Positions 17,212 to 26,136 of a stretch of 61,134 nucleotides of DNA are shown here, one piece after another. The position numbers and the translations under genes were made by a program. The notes below the pieces were generated by a model that searched no databases, was not told where the DNA came from, and saw only the letters and a list, made by a program, of their open reading frames with translations. The stretch is from Thermodesulfovibrionia bacterium. GTDB lineage: Bacteria > Nitrospirota > Thermodesulfovibrionia > UBA6902. The stretch's first letter is position 1; the number at the start of each line of letters is the position of its first letter. The DNA lies in assembly GCA_947259645.1 (NCBI GenBank), contig CAMYND010000027.1, positions 9,328 to 70,461 on the forward strand. Direction: 5' to 3'.

Positions 17212-18885
17212 ATGGAGAAAAGAACAGCTTGCCGCTGCATAGTCATCGCACTCGTAATTCAGTGCTTCTTTATTGTACCGTCATATCCATCTCATGACAT
17301 GCAAGACCCTACCGGTGTGGCCCTTTTTATTAAAAGGTTCATTGACAGCTCCACCGGCACTATTCAGTCTCCCGCTGGTGAGGTATCAATTTATACTTCT
17401 AAAATTCTGAACCCTTTTTATAGAAAAAGAGGGTTTCAGCCTGCCTGGACCGCACCTGACGGACGTTCAAAGAAAGCAGATGAGCTGATCGATGTGATAA
17501 GACATATTAATGCACAGGGACTCGTTCCAGAGTATTATCATCTTCAGACATTAGAGGAAATGTCACTGGTGGTCGGCCATGGTGAACTGTCTGAGCAAAA
17601 CCTGGCAATGCTGGACCTGCTCCTTACGGATGCATTTCTCATGCTTGGTTGTCACCTCTCTGCCGGCTGTGTAAATCCCTTGACTTCCGAAGTAGAGTGG
17701 TTTTCCAAACAGACAGCTGTTGCAATGGATACTGTGCTGAATGATGCTCTGGAAGCTGATGACTTCAGGGAGTTCATGGATGTGATTCTGCCGCCCCAGG
17801 CAGAGTATCTGGGTCTTCTTGATCATCTCGAACACTATAGCGGGATTGCTGCAAAAGGCAACTGGACAACTGTTTCAGGTAATTCATACATCAGGGCTGG
17901 TGACCGAAAGAGCAGCGTTGAAGAGCTGAAGAAGCGGCTGGCTGCATCAGGAGATTTAACGGTATTGGGGAAGGGAGACCTTTTTGACTCTGACACAGAG
18001 GCAGCAGTAAAGAGGTTTCAAAAAAGACATGGCCTTAAAGTTGATGGGATTGTGGGCCCTGACACGCGAAGAAACCTGAATGTTTCCATATACACAAGGC
18101 TTATGCAGATCAAGGTGAATCTTGAGCGGATGCGCTGGTCATCGCGCAGTTTTGGTCATGAATATGTTCTCGTTAATATTGCCGACTTCAGTCTCGACGT
18201 AATTGAGCATGGCAAAAGCATGCTTTCCATGGAAGTAATTGTAGGTGAACCGTTCTGGAATACAACGGTCTTCAGTGATAAGATTACCTATATCATATTA
18301 AACCCTTCATGGAAGATTCCCGAAAGCATTATTCGTGAGGAGCTTATACCAAAGATCAAAGAGAACCCAGACTATCTTGAAAAAAAGGGAATAGAGATAG
18401 TAAAAGGCTGGTCTGATAATGCTGAGATGGTTGACCCTTCAAACATACTATGGTCTCAGGTGACTGCGGAGAACTTTAATTATCAGATGCGGCAGGGGCC
18501 GGGTCCGAAAAATCCCCTTGGCAGGATCAAATTCATGCTGCCAAACAGATTTAATATTTATCTGCATGATACTCCCGGGCGAGAACTGTTTTCACGGTAT
18601 TCACGAGCCTTCAGTCATGGCTGTATCCGAATCAAATATCCTATAGATTTTGCTGAACACCTGCTGCAGGATGACCCTGACTGGAACAGAGACTCTCTCC
18701 TCGAGGCGATCGGTACAGGAGAGCAGGTCAAGATCATCCTGCCCCGTCCTGTCAAGATACATATCCTTTACATTACAGCATGGGTTGGCACAGATGGAAT
18801 CATCAATTTCAGGGATGACATCTACGAACGTGATAATCGGCTGTACAAAGCTATGCAGAAAAAACCTCTCGCACTCAGCCGCTGA
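17212..18885 (+). CDS. ldtD: L,D-transpeptidase, YcbB/LdtD type
   Basis: This protein of about 557 residues is an exported peptidoglycan L,D-transpeptidase. The chosen ATG at 17212 starts a good signal peptide (MEKRTACRC then a hydrophobic run); a TTG at 17158 would put 18 hydrophilic residues before it. Order: an N-terminal scaffold domain, a peptidoglycan-binding domain at about 235-300 (FQKRHGLKVDGIVGPDTR), then the YkuD catalytic domain with SHGCIR, catalytic Cys 471. It forms 3-3 crosslinks between meso-DAP residues. The next gene encodes a MepK-like hydrolase of such links, the same pairing as ycbB-ycbK in E. coli. Confidence 0.9.
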   Translation: MEKRTACRCIVIALVIQCFFIVPSYPSHDMQDPTGVALFIKRFIDSSTGTIQSPAGEVSIYTSKILNPFYRKRGFQPAWTAPDGRSKKADELIDVIRHINAQGLVPEYYHLQTLEEMSLVVGHGELSEQNLAMLDLLLTDAFLMLGCHLSAGCVNPLTSEVEWFSKQTAVAMDTVLNDALEADDFREFMDVILPPQAEYLGLLDHLEHYSGIAAKGNWTTVSGNSYIRAGDRKSSVEELKKRLAASGDLTVLGKGDLFDSDTEAAVKRFQKRHGLKVDGIVGPDTRRNLNVSIYTRLMQIKVNLERMRWSSRSFGHEYVLVNIADFSLDVIEHGKSMLSMEVIVGEPFWNTTVFSDKITYIILNPSWKIPESIIREELIPKIKENPDYLEKKGIEIVKGWSDNAEMVDPSNILWSQVTAENFNYQMRQGPGPKNPLGRIKFMLPNRFNIYLHDTPGRELFSRYSRAFSHGCIRIKYPIDFAEHLLQDDPDWNRDSLLEAIGTGEQVKIILPRPVKIHILYITAWVGTDGIINFRDDIYERDNRLYKAMQKKPLALSR

Positions 18886-18968
18886 TAAGCATCAGCCGGC
18901 AGACCCTTTCCTTTTCGTCTCAATTCCTGCTAATGTTGTGGATTAATGGATACCCTTATGTCTATAAA

Positions 18969-18998
18969 TTGACACATTTGCCATATAACCACTATATC
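18969..18998 (+). promoter_or_regulatory. Sigma-70-type promoter candidate upstream of mepK-like gene
   Basis: A perfect TTGACA (18969-18974) is followed after 18 bp by TATATC (18993-18998), about 120 bp before the mepK-like start. It would give that gene its own transcript. Confidence 0.45.
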
Positions 18999-19116
18999 TT
19001 TTTTACATCAGAATCTTTATAATTTAGGGAGTTAACTTTTGGTATCTTATTTGCAGGATTTTTTAAGGAAAGATTGAGTTAAGTTTTATGCTTTTTGAGC
19101 CGAATAAAAATACAGT

Positions 19117-19680
19117 ATGACTGATACCGGTAACACTATTATCACCAGAAGAAAAGTGCTGAAGTTAGGCCTGGTAACTGCGGCTGCTATCATTATCCCT
19201 GGCAAGGCTATAGATGCTGCGTCTTATGTTCTCCCGGACAAACGAAAGCTTTCTGTTTATAATGCTCACACCAAGGAGTATTTCAGTTCAGTCTACTGGG
19301 AAGACGGAAAATATGTCCCTGAGGCGTTGACGGCTCTGGAATATATGTTTCGTGACCACTACAACGGAGCTGAAAAGCCCATTGATAAAAAGTTGTTGAA
19401 CCTTCTCTTCGCGATGCAAAAAAGACTCAGAACCGACCGGCCTTTCCATCTGATCTCAGGTTACCGGTCGCCCGCTACAAATGCCCGTTTAAGAAAACGC
19501 ATGCGTGGAGTTGCCAGAAGGAGCCTTCACATGTACGGCCAGGCTGCAGATGTCCGGATGCCGGGAGAAAGCCTTAAAAAGATCAAGAAGGCTGCACGTG
19601 AGTTGCAGTCAGGCGGAGTAGGGTATTATCCTCGAGCAAACTTTGTTCATGTTGATGTAGGCAGAGTACGGTTCTGGTAA
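19117..19680 (+). CDS. mepK: MepK/YcbK-type (DUF882) murein endopeptidase
   Basis: This 187-residue exported zinc peptidase (M15/DUF882 family) is nearly the same size as E. coli MepK, which cleaves 3-3 crosslinks. The N-terminus has a twin-arginine-like signal (TRRKVLKLG then a hydrophobic stretch). The zinc ligands are H138, D145 (SLHMYGQAADV) and H178 (HVDVG), and SGYRSP is conserved. It follows the L,D-transpeptidase gene, so maker and breaker of the same bond are adjacent. The ribosome site is weak, and no better in-frame start is available that keeps the Tat signal. Confidence 0.9.
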   Translation: MTDTGNTIITRRKVLKLGLVTAAAIIIPGKAIDAASYVLPDKRKLSVYNAHTKEYFSSVYWEDGKYVPEALTALEYMFRDHYNGAEKPIDKKLLNLLFAMQKRLRTDRPFHLISGYRSPATNARLRKRMRGVARRSLHMYGQAADVRMPGESLKKIKKAARELQSGGVGYYPRANFVHVDVGRVRFW

Positions 19681-19690
19681 AAAACCGGTA

Positions 19691-20008
19691 TTAATGATTT
19701 GTGCCTGAAGTTTTCCCCCAGTATAAAACAATAAGTGCTGCCCCGATACAGGCGAGAATTACGCCTGTTGAAAAGAGGTATCTGTAGGGGATTGCCAGAA
19801 CTCCGGATAAGGAACTTGCATCACTTACCGTGGTGTTTAAAGGACCTGCCCCCAATACTACGACCATATTACCGAGGTTCTGAAAGAAGTTCGAGGTAAG
19901 GCAGAGTTCAGGCACAGGTTTAAACTGCGTTATGAAGGGCATTGTCGCGGTTGGCAGGCATATTCCCGCAAGGATTAATATGATACCGATCTTTGTTGAT
20001 GTTTTCAT
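19691..20008 (-). CDS. Small membrane protein, unknown
   Basis: This 105-residue protein has two predicted membrane segments (about 6-28 and 73-97) and a polar loop between them that may face the periplasm. No family is recognised. It lies between the convergent mepK-like gene and rhlE. The ribosome site is weak, so confidence in expression is moderate. Confidence 0.55.
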   Translation of the reverse strand: MKTSTKIGIILILAGICLPTATMPFITQFKPVPELCLTSNFFQNLGNMVVVLGAGPLNTTVSDASSLSGVLAIPYRYLFSTGVILACIGAALIVLYWGKTSGTNH

Positions 20009-20081
20009 CTGCTGAATGAAATAAAACAGGCTGAAATATAATTTTAAATTAGCAAGTAACTGGATTAATTGTCAAATGAAT

Positions 20082-21347
20082 CTATCCTGCGGCTTTGCGT
20101 ACCGGCTTGCTTTTGTGAGAAAGCGCTGTAACATTAGTCCAGGACATGGACTTCTTTTTCTTTGCACTTCGGTGCTGCGTTCCTCGAGGCGGCCGTGCAA
20201 AATTATTACTGTGTGACGGATCAGCCTTTTTATAGTCAAAACCCTCCAGTTTGCGGCGTTCCACCTTTTCCCCAAGAACGCGTTCAATGCTGAGGACCAT
20301 GGGTTCATCTTCCCGGGTCATGAATGTGAAGGCATCACCGGTTTTTGCTGCCCTGCCGGTACGGCCGATCCGATGTGTATATGCATCAGTGGTATCGGGC
20401 ATATCAAAATTTATCACATGGGATATGCATGAGACATCTATGCCACGGGCCGCAATGTCAGTCGCGACAAGTACCTGGTACCTGCCGTCACGAAATCCAT
20501 TCAATGCTTCCTGGCGTTTGTTCTGGGAGAGGTTGCCCTGCAATGATGCAGCGCGATAGCCGGCTTTTTCCAGCTGTGCTCCCAGACGTTTGGCACGATG
20601 TTTTGTCCGCGTAAAGACCAGTACCGATTCAGTGTCAGTTTTGCCAAGCAGTTTGAGCAACAGACCGGTTTTAAGGTCCTGATTAACCGGGTAGAGCGCG
20701 TGGGCCACAGTGTTAATGGGAGCTGTGTGATCGATCTGTACGGTGACAGGTGACTGCAGAATCTCGTTGGCCAGTTTCCTGATTCCCCCGGGCATTGTCG
20801 CTGAAAAGAGCAGTGTCTGTCTTGAGCGCGGTATATGACTGATGATCTTCTTTATGTCTGGCAGGAAGCCCATGTCCAGCATCCGGTCAGCCTCATCAAG
20901 GACGAGCACCTCGACTTTCGACAGGTTGATCGTGCGCTGGTTCATATGATCGAGCAGGCGTCCGGGACAGGCAACAATTATATCAACACCTGCACGCAGC
21001 TTCTTTATCTGCGAGTTCATGTTGACACCTCCATAAATGGTGGCGCACCGGAGCCCTGTTTTGCGACCAAGTGTCCTGACAGTCTCATGTGTCTGTTCCG
21101 CGAGTTCACGGGTGGGGGCTATGACAAGGGCGCGTATATTTCCGCGAGGCCCTTTGATAAGACGTTGAAGAATCGGCAGCACAAATGCAGCTGTTTTGCC
21201 TGTTCCGGTCTGTGCAAGCCCCATGACATCCTTGTTCTCCAGGGCTGGCGGAATTGCCTTGGACTGAATCGGTGTAGGTTCTGTAAAGCCAGCATCTTTG
21301 ATGCCGGCCGCAACCTGGGTATCTAAATTAAATATTTCAAATTCCAT
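20082..21347 (-). CDS. rhlE: DEAD-box ATP-dependent RNA helicase, RhlE-like
   Basis: This 421-residue helicase has all the usual motifs in order: Q-motif (PTPIQSKAIP), AQTGTGKTAA, PTRELAEQ, DEAD in VLDEADRML, SATMP, and HRIGRTGRAAKTGDA. A basic C-terminal tail follows, as in RhlE. It should unwind short RNA duplexes during ribosome assembly or RNA decay and is often cold-induced. GGAGACA precedes the ATG. The 5' leader contains two mutually exclusive GC hairpins (21378-21402) and a good promoter at 21451-21480, which may allow regulation of translation. Confidence 0.93.
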   Translation of the reverse strand: MEFEIFNLDTQVAAGIKDAGFTEPTPIQSKAIPPALENKDVMGLAQTGTGKTAAFVLPILQRLIKGPRGNIRALVIAPTRELAEQTHETVRTLGRKTGLRCATIYGGVNMNSQIKKLRAGVDIIVACPGRLLDHMNQRTINLSKVEVLVLDEADRMLDMGFLPDIKKIISHIPRSRQTLLFSATMPGGIRKLANEILQSPVTVQIDHTAPINTVAHALYPVNQDLKTGLLLKLLGKTDTESVLVFTRTKHRAKRLGAQLEKAGYRAASLQGNLSQNKRQEALNGFRDGRYQVLVATDIAARGIDVSCISHVINFDMPDTTDAYTHRIGRTGRAAKTGDAFTFMTREDEPMVLSIERVLGEKVERRKLEGFDYKKADPSHSNNFARPPRGTQHRSAKKKKSMSWTNVTALSHKSKPVRKAAG

Positions 21348-21377
21348 AATGTGAATTGTCTCCTTTTTTTCTGCTTG

Positions 21378-21402
21378 CGGGGAAACCCCGTGTATTCCGG
21401 GG
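21378..21402 (-). promoter_or_regulatory. Competing hairpins in the rhlE leader
   Basis: CGGGGAAACCCCG (21378-21390) can fold on itself, or CCCCG (21386-21390) can pair with CGGGG (21398-21402). Both use the same bases, so only one hairpin can form at a time, immediately upstream of the rhlE ribosome site. Confidence 0.45.
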
Positions 21403-21450
21403 CTTACGATATGTAGGATTCATCCGGGTACATCAAGTAGTAGTTTCTTT

Positions 21451-21480
21451 ATAGTATCAGCAATTGGTATAACCTGTCAA
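21451..21480 (-). promoter_or_regulatory. Promoter of rhlE
   Basis: On the minus strand a perfect TTGACA (21475-21480) and TACTAT (21451-21456) are 18 bp apart, giving a leader of roughly 100 nt before rhlE. Confidence 0.6.
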
Positions 21481-21543
21481 TAGGACGCTCTTTTTTTGCT
21501 GTTGATACAGAAGTTGCCTGAATTCTCAACCGATATTGCCAAC

Positions 21544-22914
21544 TCACTTTTTCTTTAGACTATTCCTTGCATCGCGCAGCTTATTTATCAGTCGTACAAG
21601 AGCGTCGGTTATACTGTGCGGTCGTGGACGAATTCTTACTGATTTTACGTTTTCCATCACCACCCCTTTTTCGATATAAATTGAAGATGATTTTTTCGTA
21701 TCCAGTACCTGGCTGGGAAAAACACTTCTGTGCCCTGTCATGACATAACTGACTATACAGGAAACAGCGGCATAGGGAGCGAGCTCAGGGCCAAAGAATT
21801 CAATTGCCATAATACTGGCGGATATGGGAGTATTTGTGGCCCCGGCAAGGAGACTCACCATTCCTATAGCTGCAAACAGTGACGGGTCTAAACCCAGCAT
21901 CAAAGCAAACGCGCTACCTGCAGTGGCCCCGATAAAAAAGATCGGGGTCACCACCCCTCCGCTTCCGCAGAAGGCGAGGGTAATGCAGGTAAATACTATT
22001 TTCAGCAGAAATTCGTACGTGAACGCTGTAGTGCCTTGCAATGCCTCCTGGATTGTATCAAGACCCAACCCAAGATATCTGGTAGAGGTAGCAAAAACGA
22101 GCAGCACGATTATACTGCCTCCGATCAGGCCTTTAAAAGGCTCCCATATCTTAATCCTTCGATTTGCGGATTCCATAAGTTTCATGGTCTCGATTAACAG
22201 GAGAGAACAGAGACCGAAGAAAACAGCACCTATAATAACTTCAATGAACAGTCCTTCAGAAAATTTCGGGACAAACTCCATGGGGCTGTAAAAGTACACT
22301 GCGCCCAGAGAGGATGAGACCTGATAACTGATAATGCCGGCAACAAAGGAGGGAAACATTACATCGTAGAACATGGTCCCGATAAAAAGCACTTCGACCC
22401 CGAAGAGGGCACCCGCAATGGGGGTACCGAAAACCGACGCAAACCCCGCACTTATGCCGCATATGATCAGTACGCGCTTATCTTTTTTGTTGAAACGGAA
22501 TATGCGGGCAAAAATAGATGACAGCCCCGCTCCTATCTGTGCTGCAGGGCCTTCCTTTCCGACCGAGCCCCCTGCCATGATAGTGATAACAGTTGCAACC
22601 AGTTTAACCGGAACCGTAAAGGGATTCATCTTGCCGCCGTATCTGTGTACCGCTTCTATCACCTTTTCTGTTCCGTGTCCTTTTGCTTCAGGGGCAAAGA
22701 GCCTGATCAGGAGTCCGGACAGGAAAAGAGCAACGGGAAGCAGCAGGTAATAATATTTAAACTGGCCGGCATAGAGTGTGCTTCGGTGAAGAATTTCTAT
22801 GAAGACATATGTGGATGTCCCAACGAGGACCCCGACGCATGACGCCAGGAAGAACCATTTTACAATACTGATAAAAAGAACTGACTGTTCAAGGATCAGA
22901 TGTTTCTTTTTCAC
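21544..22914 (-). CDS. ClC-family chloride channel/antiporter, no CBS domain
   Basis: This 456-residue integral membrane protein of the ClC family has about ten or more hydrophobic helices. The GSVGKEGP motif contains the external gating Glu (E121), which makes H+/Cl- exchange more likely than a simple channel. GSGGVVTP and the later GATNTPISA helix-N region are also typical. It ends with a short basic tail rather than CBS domains. The next gene upstream is a second ClC protein with a CBS pair, and both lie on one strand only about 75 bp apart. Confidence 0.92.
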   Translation of the reverse strand: MKKKHLILEQSVLFISIVKWFFLASCVGVLVGTSTYVFIEILHRSTLYAGQFKYYYLLLPVALFLSGLLIRLFAPEAKGHGTEKVIEAVHRYGGKMNPFTVPVKLVATVITIMAGGSVGKEGPAAQIGAGLSSIFARIFRFNKKDKRVLIICGISAGFASVFGTPIAGALFGVEVLFIGTMFYDVMFPSFVAGIISYQVSSSLGAVYFYSPMEFVPKFSEGLFIEVIIGAVFFGLCSLLLIETMKLMESANRRIKIWEPFKGLIGGSIIVLLVFATSTRYLGLGLDTIQEALQGTTAFTYEFLLKIVFTCITLAFCGSGGVVTPIFFIGATAGSAFALMLGLDPSLFAAIGMVSLLAGATNTPISASIMAIEFFGPELAPYAAVSCIVSYVMTGHRSVFPSQVLDTKKSSSIYIEKGVVMENVKSVRIRPRPHSITDALVRLINKLRDARNSLKKK

Positions 22915-22989
22915 GCTTTATCATACGGTATTTCTATTAAACTTATATAGTCCGGTCCGCATAATTACTGACGCCTCAGATTTTATGAG

Positions 22990-24747
22990 CTAGACTCTTC
23001 TGAGTAACAGCTCCTTATTATAGGCAGTGATAACATCGCCTCTTTTTAACATGCCGACGATTTTTCTCTTATTGGAAAAGCTGACAACAGGAATTTCATC
23101 TATATCTTTGCGGGAAAAATGTTCTATCGCGGTATTGAGGTTATCATTTGGCGTGAGGACTATGACATTTCGCGAAATTATATTTTTTACCCTGAGGATG
23201 TCTTTAAGGTCTTCTTCAAAGAGGACACTCTTAATGTCATGAAGAGAGATTATCCCGGTCAATAAATCATGTTCATCAACAACAGGAAAGTAGAAACTGT
23301 CTCCTTCAATAATATTGCCAAGGAGTTCATTCATGTCCGTATCTTCATGAACAGTTGCAAATCCTCTCTTCATAATTGATCCAACCGTAATTGTACTCAG
23401 TACGCTCGCCTCTCTACCTTCATGAATTGTTATTCCTTTCCTTGAGAGCTCCACGGAATCTATTGAATCATAGTGCATGCGCCGGGCTGTGAGTGTTCCA
23501 ATTATACTTGCCAGCATAATCGGAATAATGATCTCGTAATTGCCTGTCATCTCAAAGAGGAGAAATATCGCGGTCATTGGTGCATGCGTTACAGCAGCAA
23601 GAAACGCACCGACACCGACGGTAGCGTACGCCCCCGGGTTTGCGGTGTATCCTGGTAACAGGTTGTGTACGACCCACCCGTAACTCCCGCCTACCATGGC
23701 GCCGATAAAAAGGGCAGGAGCGAACACTCCGCCAGAGCCTCCGGAACCAAGGGTAAGAGACGTAGCCACGACTTTTATAAAAATGAGCGCGAACATGGTC
23801 AGGAATATGATTTTTCCCTCAAGTGCATTTTCGATAAATTCATAACCGTCACCCATAACCTCGGGATAGAATATGCCTATTGTTCCCACAATCAAGGCTC
23901 CTAAGGCCGGTTTTAAATGGGGATTCATGTTTAAGCCGTCAAACCTGTCTTTAATTGAAAAGAATGCTTTGATATAAAAAACTGCTGCCAGTCCCACGAT
24001 AACACCGAAAAGTATGTACAGAGGTATTTCGACACCGCTGACCAGTTCGTATTGCGGTACCGTGAATATAGGATTTTCACCATAATACATTCTCGAGACA
24101 ACGGTCGCTATTCCTGATGAAATAACAATAGCAGAGAATGAAGTAAGCTCATAGTTGCCGAGGAGCACAATTTCTGTGGCAAACATTACCCCTGCAATCG
24201 GGGCATTGAATGTTGCGGCAATTGCTCCTGCTGAACCCGCAGCAATGAGGAGTTTAATTCTGTTTTCAGAAACCCTGGAAATCTGGCCTACCAGTGATCC
24301 GCAGACCCCTCCAATCTGAGCAATCGGCCCCTCAACTCCTGCAGATCCTCCGGATCCTATGGTAAATGAGGCGCCCAGTATTCTTACGACCAGCGTCCTG
24401 AACTTTATTATCCCTCCGCGTATGTTTACCCTTTCCAGAAATCGCGGAAATCCGTATCCGTACACTTCCTCACGGGACAGATAATATAAGGGAATAAGAA
24501 GAAGCGCGCCGCTTATCGGCAGCAGGGGCAGTAATAATTTGTAATAACCGCCTTCATGAATGCGAAGCAGTTCAGAACCTTTGACAAAAATCAGGGCGTG
24601 AACAAAATGCATGGTGGCACGGAAGACTATATTGGCTAAGCCGCTGAGCAAGCCTACCAGGATGGACATGATAATAATGACGGTATGCTCGCCTAACCTG
24701 AAGTTGAAAAGTCTGTCCAGTAATTTTTCTGTCTTTTCGGTCTGCAT
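22990..24747 (-). CDS. ClC-family chloride transporter with C-terminal CBS pair
   Basis: This 585-residue ClC transporter has the signature GSGGSAGVEGPIAQIGG with gating E139, GSGGSGGVFAP for anion binding, and a CBS pair at about 455-580. The CBS pair is likely to bind nucleotides and adjust transport. It is upstream of, and probably cotranscribed with, the CBS-less ClC gene. Substrate (Cl-, nitrate or fluoride) is not certain; the sequence lacks hallmarks of the fluoride-specific CLC-F group that I could recognise. Confidence 0.92.
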   Translation of the reverse strand: MQTEKTEKLLDRLFNFRLGEHTVIIIMSILVGLLSGLANIVFRATMHFVHALIFVKGSELLRIHEGGYYKLLLPLLPISGALLLIPLYYLSREEVYGYGFPRFLERVNIRGGIIKFRTLVVRILGASFTIGSGGSAGVEGPIAQIGGVCGSLVGQISRVSENRIKLLIAAGSAGAIAATFNAPIAGVMFATEIVLLGNYELTSFSAIVISSGIATVVSRMYYGENPIFTVPQYELVSGVEIPLYILFGVIVGLAAVFYIKAFFSIKDRFDGLNMNPHLKPALGALIVGTIGIFYPEVMGDGYEFIENALEGKIIFLTMFALIFIKVVATSLTLGSGGSGGVFAPALFIGAMVGGSYGWVVHNLLPGYTANPGAYATVGVGAFLAAVTHAPMTAIFLLFEMTGNYEIIIPIMLASIIGTLTARRMHYDSIDSVELSRKGITIHEGREASVLSTITVGSIMKRGFATVHEDTDMNELLGNIIEGDSFYFPVVDEHDLLTGIISLHDIKSVLFEEDLKDILRVKNIISRNVIVLTPNDNLNTAIEHFSRKDIDEIPVVSFSNKRKIVGMLKRGDVITAYNKELLLRRV

Positions 24748-24906
24748 ATTTATTGTCGGTAATACGTATATCTACAATTATTCCGGTACCAGAAATACCA
24801 TAAGTATAATATATTTCATGAAAACAAAGACGGAATTGTTCACGCGGGCCGCTCTGGTGCTCTGTGGGAATAATTGTCTCTGAAAGAGGATGGAGCGCTT
24901 CCGGGG

Positions 24907-26136
24907 CTACAGTTCAATAATATGTTTGCCCCTGTTTTTCATACTGTACCAGACGGACAGGTAGTCCCTTATCTGGCGGGTCAACAGGAAATTGGTGCGT
25001 ACGTACTCTTTGCCCCGTTTCCCCATGTTTCGGGACATTTCAGGATTGTTCAGGTATTGCCTGATTCTGAATGCCGCTCCCTCAACTGAATGAACAACAA
25101 AACCGGTTATGCCATGGATTATCTGCAGAGGAATCCCGCCTACCGCTCCTCCTATGACAGGTTTCTCCTTCCACATCGCTTCAGAAACGGTAAGGCCGAA
25201 CCCCTCCTTGATAGACTTCTGGAGAATCACATCGGACATTCTCTGAAGGGCGTTTATTTCTTTGTGGCAATCAGGAGGAAGAAGTAATATGTGGATGTCA
25301 GGATCATTGCCGGCATACTCTTTTACTTTATTGAGGACTTCTTCGCCTTCCGGATCATCAGTCGCGGGGCTTCCGGCAAGTACTAACTGGCAGTCATTAT
25401 ATTTTTTAACGATCTTGTACGCGTTAATTACACCTATAGGGTCTTTAAATACATCAAACCGGGAGACCTGCAGCAGGATCGGCCTGTCCCGCGGGATGTT
25501 CAACTTTTCACTGACTTCGTTTATTTCATCCTCGGACAGATCTCTGTTCTTATCGCTCAGGGGGTCGATAGAAGGTGTTACGATAAACTCATCAATGGGA
25601 AGAGATTTTGCGAATTTCGGAACCGAGAATATTGCCGCGTCATAATCCTTCACATACGTTTTCAGGTTAGGCCAAACAGAACCAGCAGGATTGGCAACAT
25701 CGATATGACAGCGCCACATCCAGACTTGTCCTCTTTTCTTTGAGCTTTTGCTCCTGAAGTTTATAAGAGGAGCCGGTTGAGGGTCATGTATTAAAACAGC
25801 ATCCGCACCGAGCTTGAGCTTTTTGCTGTTTTCTTCATTTACTTCATAGTAATGGTTCCACATCTTTCGCGTGAACTTTTCTTTATTCCCCTGGAGCGCA
25901 TTATGGGTCTTTTTTGTAAACTCATAAAAACTGTTATCACCTTCTATAACTTCCCATCGTGTGTTGATGCCGAGGCCATTAAGAAAGGGCACCATGCGGT
26001 GTAAAATTTCTGCTACACCGCCTCCTTCCCGGGTAGAGTTCACATGAACAAATGATTTTCCCTGAAGTTTGTCGCAGAGCCGCTGAATAAGAAGCAGATC
26101 GCCTTTTGGCGCTATTCCCGAGTATTGTTTAATCAA
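24907..26136 (-). CDS. treT: Trehalose glycosyl-transferring synthase (TreT-like GT4)
   Basis: This 409-residue GT4 glycosyltransferase closely resembles archaeal TreT in length and blocks: HVNSTREGGGVAEILH, the VIEG/THNALQGN region, LIHDPQPAPL, CHIDVANP, VSRFDVFKDP and KEGFGLTVSEAMWKEKPVIG. TreT makes trehalose reversibly from an NDP-glucose and glucose. The start at 26136 overlaps the end of the DUF5752 gene by 4 bp, so the two are translationally coupled. Role: compatible solute supply or trehalose turnover. The donor nucleotide is not readable from sequence. Confidence 0.88.
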   Translation of the reverse strand: MIKQYSGIAPKGDLLLIQRLCDKLQGKSFVHVNSTREGGGVAEILHRMVPFLNGLGINTRWEVIEGDNSFYEFTKKTHNALQGNKEKFTRKMWNHYYEVNEENSKKLKLGADAVLIHDPQPAPLINFRSKSSKKRGQVWMWRCHIDVANPAGSVWPNLKTYVKDYDAAIFSVPKFAKSLPIDEFIVTPSIDPLSDKNRDLSEDEINEVSEKLNIPRDRPILLQVSRFDVFKDPIGVINAYKIVKKYNDCQLVLAGSPATDDPEGEEVLNKVKEYAGNDPDIHILLLPPDCHKEINALQRMSDVILQKSIKEGFGLTVSEAMWKEKPVIGGAVGGIPLQIIHGITGFVVHSVEGAAFRIRQYLNNPEMSRNMGKRGKEYVRTNFLLTRQIRDYLSVWYSMKNRGKHIIEL

